From: Reyranella sp.
GTDB taxonomy: Bacteria; Pseudomonadota; Alphaproteobacteria; Reyranellales; Reyranellaceae
Length of the DNA stretch: 64,000 nucleotides
Reading direction: 5' to 3'
NCBI RefSeq assembly: GCF_004297265.1
Contig: NZ_SCUT01000050.1
Span: forward strand, 248,001-312,000
The notes below the pieces were generated by a model. That model was not told the origin of the DNA, ran no database searches, and saw only the letters and a program-made list of their open reading frames with translations. The position numbers and the translations under genes were made by a program. Of this stretch, positions 59,117-64,000 are shown piece by piece; positions within the stretch are counted from its first letter, which is position 1; every line of letters starts with the position of its first letter.

Positions 59117-60724
59117 TCAGGCCAGCGCGAAACCCTCGTAGCCGTTGGCCACGACCTTCTCGCAGGCCTGGATGTAGGCCGGCAGGCCGCCGATATAGGG
59201 CATGAACACCCGCGGCTTGCCGGGGATGTTGGCGCCGACATACCAGGAGCTGCAGGTCGAGCGAAGGGTGATGTTGGACACGTCGCCGACATGGCCGACC
59301 CATTCCTCCTGCGCTTCCGGCACCGGCTCGATCACCGTCTTGCCCTGGGCGCGCAGCGACTCGAGGCAGTCGGCGATGAAGTCGACATGCTGTTCGATCG
59401 AGGGAAGCATGTTGGTCAGCACCGAGGGGCTGCCCGGGCCGGTGATCATGAACAGGTTGGGGAAGTCCACGACGGTCAGGCCGAGATAGGTCTTCGGCCC
59501 CTCGTTCCAGCGCTCCTTCAAGGTCACGCCGCCGCGACCGCGAAAGTCGACCTTGAGCAGCGCACCGGTCATGGCGTCGAAGCCCGTCGCGAGGACCAGG
59601 CAGTCGAAGGTGAAATCCTCTCCCTTGGCGCGCAGGCCGGTCGGCGTGATGCGCTCGATCGGCTCGTCGCTGATGTCGACCAGGGTCACGTTCGGCCGGT
59701 TGAAGGTCGCCCAGTAGCCGGTGTCGACGCAGAGCCGCTTGCAGCCGATGATGTTCTTCGGCACCAGCGCCGCCGCCGTCTTCGGATCCGTCACCACCTC
59801 GCCGATCTTGGCCCGCACGAAATCCGCCGCGGCCTTGTTCGAATCGTCATTCAGCAGCAGATCGGAGAAGGACGCCATGAAACCCAGCCCGCCATAGTCC
59901 CAGCGTGCCTGGAACTGCCGATTGCGCTCCTCCTCCGGCGTCTCGGCGGCCGAGGCGGGATTGATCGTGAAGTCGATGCCGGCCGGCTTGGTCTTGGCCC
60001 GCCGGCGCATCTCGGGATAATTCGCCTTCACCTGCCGCACATAGTCGGGATCGAGTGGCCTGTTGTGCGCCGGCACCGTGTAGTTCGCGGTGCGCTGGAA
60101 GACGGTGAGGTGCTTGGCCTGCTCCGCCATCACCGGGATCGACTGGATGGCCGAGGAGCCGGTGCCGATCACGCCCACGGTCTTTCCCGTGAAGTCGACG
60201 CCCTCATGCGGCCAGTTGCCGGTGTGATAGGTCGGACCCTTGAAATCCTCGAGGCCGGGAATCTTCGGCGTGTTGGGCGAGGACAGGCAGCCCATCGCGG
60301 TGATCACGAACCGGGCCGTGACCGTCTCGGCCGTACCGGACGCGCCGGCCTTCTCCGTCTCGACCCGCCAGACATTCGCGGTTTCGTCGAAAGTCGCCTT
60401 GCGGACACGCGTCTCGAAGCGCATGTCGCGGCGCAGCTCGTAGCGGTCGGCGACATGGTTGGCGTAGCGCAGGATCTCGGGCTGGGTGGCGTAGCGCTCG
60501 CTCCATTCCCATTCCTGCTCCAGTTCCGGATCGAACTGGTAGGAATACTGGACGCTCTCCACGTCGCAGCGCGCCCCCGGATAACGGTTCCAGTACCAGG
60601 TGCCGCCGACACCTTTGCCGGCCTCGAACACACGCGCCGTGAAGCCCTTCTGGCGAAGCCGGTGCAGCATGTACATGCCGCCGAACCCCGCGCCGATGAT
60701 CACCGCATCGAAATCGATCGACAT
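59117..60724 (-). CDS. Baeyer-Villiger flavin monooxygenase (type I)
   Basis: 535 residues. FAD Rossmann motif VIIGAGFGGMYMLHRLR at the N-terminus, the BVMO fingerprint FKGPTYHTGNWP (FxGxxxHxxxWP) at about residue 165, and the NADPH motif VGVIGTGSSAIQ. ATGFDAMTG is the third conserved block. It inserts oxygen next to a ketone using NADPH and O2, as in cyclohexanone or phenylacetone monooxygenase. The substrate is unknown. It is divergent from the DadA-like oxidase and lies 85 bp from the SRPBCC operon on the same strand. Confidence 0.93.
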   Translation of the reverse strand: MSIDFDAVIIGAGFGGMYMLHRLRQKGFTARVFEAGKGVGGTWYWNRYPGARCDVESVQYSYQFDPELEQEWEWSERYATQPEILRYANHVADRYELRRDMRFETRVRKATFDETANVWRVETEKAGASGTAETVTARFVITAMGCLSSPNTPKIPGLEDFKGPTYHTGNWPHEGVDFTGKTVGVIGTGSSAIQSIPVMAEQAKHLTVFQRTANYTVPAHNRPLDPDYVRQVKANYPEMRRRAKTKPAGIDFTINPASAAETPEEERNRQFQARWDYGGLGFMASFSDLLLNDDSNKAAADFVRAKIGEVVTDPKTAAALVPKNIIGCKRLCVDTGYWATFNRPNVTLVDISDEPIERITPTGLRAKGEDFTFDCLVLATGFDAMTGALLKVDFRGRGGVTLKERWNEGPKTYLGLTVVDFPNLFMITGPGSPSVLTNMLPSIEQHVDFIADCLESLRAQGKTVIEPVPEAQEEWVGHVGDVSNITLRSTCSSWYVGANIPGKPRVFMPYIGGLPAYIQACEKVVANGYEGFALA

Positions 60725-60836
60725 GCGTCCTCCGGAATTGCTGAAGTCGGTAGAAAATCCCTGGCAAAATTAGTGCGGGAGAGGAGGTGGCCGCGCAAGC
60801 CTTCCCATGGCACCTCTTCTCGCGGAGAAGAATGAA

Positions 60837-62150
60837 ATGACCGAATCCGACTATCCGGCCAGCTGGTATGCCGCCACGCGAGACGTGGACAAGCCGCGTG
60901 CGCCGCTCGCCGCGCAGGAAGAGGCCGATGTCGCGGTCGTGGGCGGCGGCTTCGCGGGCCTGCATACGGCGCGGCTGCTGGCGCGGCAGGGGAAGCGCGT
61001 GATGTTGCTGGAACGGCGGCGCATCGGCTGGGGCGCCTCCGGCCGCAACGGCGGCTTCGTCGGCCCGGGCTACGCCCAGCGCTCCGGCGCGCTGATCGAC
61101 CGGCTGGGACTCGATCATGCGCGCCGGCTCTATGCCCAGTCACAGCGCGGCGTCGCGATCGTGCGCGAGGCGATCGCGGAGCTCGGCCGACCCGACATCC
61201 TGATGGGCAGTGGCAAGCTCAGCGTCTCGCGCACCGACCAGGGCGCGGGCTTCGCCGAGCGCACGCGCAAACTGGCGGAGCAGCTCGGCGCGTCGTTCGA
61301 ACCCTGGGAGACCTCGCGCGTGCGCGCCGTGCTGGCAACGAAGCGCTATCATCAGGCCATCCACGACCCGGCCTCGTTCCATATCCATCCGCTCAACCTC
61401 GCCCTGACATTGACGGACGACATCGAGCGTCAGGGCGGGCGCGTCCACGAAAACACCGAGGCCATCGGATTGACACGCGACGGCAAGGGCTGGCGCCTGC
61501 GCACGCCGCGTGGCGGCGTCAGGGCACAGCATGTCGTGCTGGCCGGCAATGCCGATCTCGGTGCCGTACAGCCGGGTGTCGCGCGGGCGGTGCTGCCGGT
61601 CGCGACCTATGTCGCCGTCACCGGGAAGCTCGGTCCCCGGCTCGGCGAGGCGGTCCGCTGGACGGGCGCGATCTCAGACACGCGCCGTGCCGGCGACTAC
61701 TACCGGGTCGTCGACGGCGACCGGCTTCTATGGGGCGGCCGCATCACCACCGACACGAGCGAGCCGCCGCGCCTGCGCGAGATGATGCGCGGCGACATCC
61801 TCTCCGTCTATCCCCAGCTCGGCGAGATCGAGATCGCCTATGCCTGGCCCGGCATCATGGGCTACGCGCCGCACAAGATGCCCCAGGTGGGCGAGACCGA
61901 GCCCGGCCTCTGGGTCTGCTCGGCCTTCGGCGGCCATGGCGTCGCGCAGACGGCGGCCGGCGCCGATGCGGTCGCGGCCGGCATCCTGGGCGATCCGTCG
62001 CGCTGGCGCCTGTTCGCGCCCTTTGGCACGGGCTGGGCCGGTGGTCCCGCCGGACGGGCGGCGACTCAGCTTGCCTACTGGGGCCTCCAGATGCGTGACT
62101 GGTGGGACGAGAAGCGCCAGGCACAGAACGCGGAGACGTTGCGCACATGA
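60837..62150 (+). CDS. FAD-dependent oxidoreductase (DAO/PuuB-like)
   Basis: 437 residues. D-amino-acid-oxidase fold with Rossmann motif VAVVGGGFAGLHTARLLARQG and GWGASGRNGGFVGPGYAQR, the second being typical of gamma-glutamylputrescine oxidase/DadA relatives, and WPGIMGYAPHKMPQVGE near the C-terminus. Likely oxidises an amine or amino acid. The ATG at 60837 (MTESDYPASWYA) follows GGAGAAGAA. Its stop overlaps the start of the hydroxylase gene by four bases. Confidence 0.9.
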   Translation: MTESDYPASWYAATRDVDKPRAPLAAQEEADVAVVGGGFAGLHTARLLARQGKRVMLLERRRIGWGASGRNGGFVGPGYAQRSGALIDRLGLDHARRLYAQSQRGVAIVREAIAELGRPDILMGSGKLSVSRTDQGAGFAERTRKLAEQLGASFEPWETSRVRAVLATKRYHQAIHDPASFHIHPLNLALTLTDDIERQGGRVHENTEAIGLTRDGKGWRLRTPRGGVRAQHVVLAGNADLGAVQPGVARAVLPVATYVAVTGKLGPRLGEAVRWTGAISDTRRAGDYYRVVDGDRLLWGGRITTDTSEPPRLREMMRGDILSVYPQLGEIEIAYAWPGIMGYAPHKMPQVGETEPGLWVCSAFGGHGVAQTAAGADAVAAGILGDPSRWRLFAPFGTGWAGGPAGRAATQLAYWGLQMRDWWDEKRQAQNAETLRT

Positions 62151-64000
62151 CGATCGAACGGATGGGCGACTCAGCCCTGCGGCGAGAGGATGCGCGGTTC
62201 GTCACCGGCCACGGCGCCTATCTCGACGACCTGAAGTTCGACGGCGTCGCCCAGGCCGTGGTGCTGCGCTCGCCGCATGCCCATGCGCTGATCCGGTCCA
62301 TCGACACGACGGCGGCACGCTCCGCGCCCGGCGTGCTTGCCGTCCTCACGGCGGCCGACGCCGCGGCCGACGGGCTGAAGCCGCTGCGTCCCTATGCCGA
62401 AGCGAACGTGCAGACCGGCGAGCCCTTCGCCTTCGCACCACAGCCCCTCCTGGCCTCGGACAAGGTCCGCTTTGCCGGCGAACCCGTGGCGCTGATCGTC
62501 GCCGGGACGCACGCGCAGGCGCTCGACGCCGCCGAGTTGGTCGTCGTCGATTACCAGGCGCTGCCGGCCGTGACCTCACCGGAGGGCGCACGCGCCCACG
62601 GTGCGCCCCAGCTCGCCAAGGAGATTCCCAACAACACCTGCCTCGACTGGCACGCCGGCGACACGGAAGGCACCGACGCGGCGTTCGCCCGGGCCGCGCA
62701 TGTCGTGTCGCTCGACCTCGACAATCATCGCATCGTGATGAACCCGATGGAGCCGCGCGGCGGCGTGGGCACGTTCGATCCAACGACCGGGCGCTACACG
62801 CTCCACGTCTCGAGCCAGAACATCCACATCAACCGCACCTTCGTGGCGCGCTCGCTCGGGGTCGAGGCGAAGGACGTGCGGTTCATCGCGCACGATGTCG
62901 GCGGCGGCTTCGGCGCCAAGAACTTCGCCTATGTCGAGCACGCGCTGATCCTGTGGGCCGCGCGCCGGATCGCCCTGCCGGTGAAATGGATCGCCAGCCG
63001 CAGCGAGGTCTTTCTGTCGGACCATGCAGCGCGCGACATGCAGGCCGAGGCGTCGCTGGCGCTCGATGCAAACGGCAAGTTCCTTGCGCTCAGGATCGCG
63101 AGTGTCGCCAATCTCGGCGCCTATATGGCCGGGGCCGGCGGCGGCGTGCAGACCTTCCAGTACATCCATCTCCAGGGCTCGGTGTACCGCATCCCCGCGA
63201 TCGCGCTGCACGTCGTGGCCGTCGTCACCAACACCGCGCCCATCGGCGTGACGCGCGGCCCCGGTTTTGCCGAGGCGATCAACATCGTCGAGCGGCTGAT
63301 CGATGCGGCGGCGCACCGGACCGGCTTCGATCGCGCCGATCTCAGGCGATGGAACATGGTGCCGGCCGAAGCGATGCCCATGACCAATGCCTTCGGCTTC
63401 GAGGTCGACAGCGGCCGCTTCGCCGAATCGCTCGACCATGCCCTGGCCCGTGCCGACCGTGCGGGCTTCGATGCCCGACGGCGCGAGAGCGAACGACGCG
63501 GACGGCTGCGCGGGCTGGGCTTCGCCTATCACATCAAGGCGACCGGCGGTCCGCCCGATGAGAATGTCGACGTACGCTTCGAAGCGGACGGCACCGTCTC
63601 GCTGATCACCGGCACCCAGCATATCGGCCAGGGCCACGAAACGACCTTCCCGCAGATCCTCAGCACTCGGCTGGGCATTCCCAACGCGCGTATCCGCCTC
63701 GTGCAGGGCGACACCGACGCGATCCCGTTCGGCGGCGGCCATGGCAGCTCGCGCGCCACCTACATGGGCGGCACGGCGATCTGGCGCGCCTCCGACGAGA
63801 TCATCGCCAAGGGCACCGCGCTGGCGGCCGACGCACTCGAAGCATCGGTGGCCGATATCCGCTTCGAGGATGGGCGCTTCGTCGTCTCCGGCACCGACCG
63901 GGCCATCGGCTTGTTCGACGTGGCGGCGCTCGGTCGCGAGAGGGGCAGGCCGCTCGACACGTTCCACGCCTGGAAGCGCGAGCACATGACCTTTCCCAAC
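62147..64000 (+). CDS. Molybdenum hydroxylase large subunit, partial at right edge
   Basis: At least 618 residues, continuing past the window. It opens MTIERMGDSALRREDARFVTGHGAYLDD like other CoxL/xanthine dehydrogenase large subunits, has FIAHDVGGGFGAKNFAYVEH for the cofactor, the loop NTAPIGVTRGPGFAEAIN in place of AYRGAGRPE, and TGTQHIGQGHETTFPQIL. The catalytic C-terminal glutamate is beyond the edge. It is translationally coupled (ATGA) to the DadA-like oxidase, suggesting a shared catabolic route, perhaps for a nitrogen heterocycle. The partner small subunits could lie beyond the window. Confidence 0.92.
   Translation, partial: MTIERMGDSALRREDARFVTGHGAYLDDLKFDGVAQAVVLRSPHAHALIRSIDTTAARSAPGVLAVLTAADAAADGLKPLRPYAEANVQTGEPFAFAPQPLLASDKVRFAGEPVALIVAGTHAQALDAAELVVVDYQALPAVTSPEGARAHGAPQLAKEIPNNTCLDWHAGDTEGTDAAFARAAHVVSLDLDNHRIVMNPMEPRGGVGTFDPTTGRYTLHVSSQNIHINRTFVARSLGVEAKDVRFIAHDVGGGFGAKNFAYVEHALILWAARRIALPVKWIASRSEVFLSDHAARDMQAEASLALDANGKFLALRIASVANLGAYMAGAGGGVQTFQYIHLQGSVYRIPAIALHVVAVVTNTAPIGVTRGPGFAEAINIVERLIDAAAHRTGFDRADLRRWNMVPAEAMPMTNAFGFEVDSGRFAESLDHALARADRAGFDARRRESERRGRLRGLGFAYHIKATGGPPDENVDVRFEADGTVSLITGTQHIGQGHETTFPQILSTRLGIPNARIRLVQGDTDAIPFGGGHGSSRATYMGGTAIWRASDEIIAKGTALAADALEASVADIRFEDGRFVVSGTDRAIGLFDVAALGRERGRPLDTFHAWKREHMTFPN

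Overview
This is a 64 kb stretch of GC-rich chromosome carrying about 60 tightly packed genes. The gene content suggests a free-living, metabolically versatile alphaproteobacterium: lone tripartite-tricarboxylate (TTT) and TRAP solute receptors, several flavin monooxygenases, paired acyl-CoA dehydrogenases, CoxL-type molybdenum hydroxylases, an HWE/HisKA_2 sensor kinase and NIPSNAP/YceI/SRPBCC proteins. A Reyranella-like or other Rhodospirillales/Rhizobiales-related host is a guess from this content; no rRNA or other taxonomic marker is present. I saw no tRNA, rRNA, CRISPR array, transposase, integrase or phage gene.

Layout. 1-5.7 kb: a type I secretion ABC exporter with the start of its HlyD partner, a family 2 glycosyltransferase, a secreted GH5 glycosidase and a GntP-like permease. 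5.8-15.7 kb: a SnoaL-flavin monooxygenase fusion with a TTT receptor, two MFS transporters, an LdhA-type dehydrogenase, a TetR regulator, a glutathione transferase, small proteins and a cold-shock protein. 15.9-22.3 kb: a phenol-hydroxylase-type monooxygenase, two divergent paralogous SpoIIAA/STAS-like proteins, a DUF3775 protein, an operon of PEP-mutase-family enzyme, SET-domain protein and a disordered acidic peptide, and a peptide-type ABC receptor. 22.3-28.8 kb: a quinone oxidoreductase and a LytS/LytTR two-component pair, divergent from a 1160-residue multidomain GH5 cellulase. 29-36.2 kb: two acyl-CoA dehydrogenases, an amidohydrolase overlapping a CobW GTPase, a hydroxyacid dehydrogenase and a TRAP receptor. 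36.3-46.7 kb: a glutathione transferase, a molybdenum hydroxylase, NIPSNAP, enolase-superfamily, SDR/SnoaL/LysR, coiled-coil, transglutaminase and sensor-kinase genes. 46.8-51.5 kb: a second-type GroEL without GroES, two tandem membrane-anchored paralogs of an unrecognised family, an acyl carrier protein and several very small ORFs. 51.7-57.3 kb: MsrQ-like protein, ModB, ModC, a membrane-tethered GltB-like protein and an aminotransferase. 57.4-64 kb: a VOC/YceI/SRPBCC group, a Baeyer-Villiger monooxygenase, a DadA-like oxidase and a molybdenum hydroxylase that runs off the right edge.

Most notable. (1) The 125 bp between the LytS/LytTR operon and the large cellulase contains a perfect 10-bp direct repeat with an 11-bp spacer, the layout that LytTR regulators bind, so a sensor-regulator-cellulase circuit is plausible. 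(2) In that cellulase the GH5 catalytic domain appears to be inserted inside a Calx-beta domain. (3) Two tandem copies of an undescribed membrane-anchored family lie directly behind the extra groEL. (4) Three copies of a roughly 110-bp (about 150 bp with flanks) palindromic intergenic element, and two copies of a long inverted repeat that sits between convergent genes, look like genome-wide repeat families.
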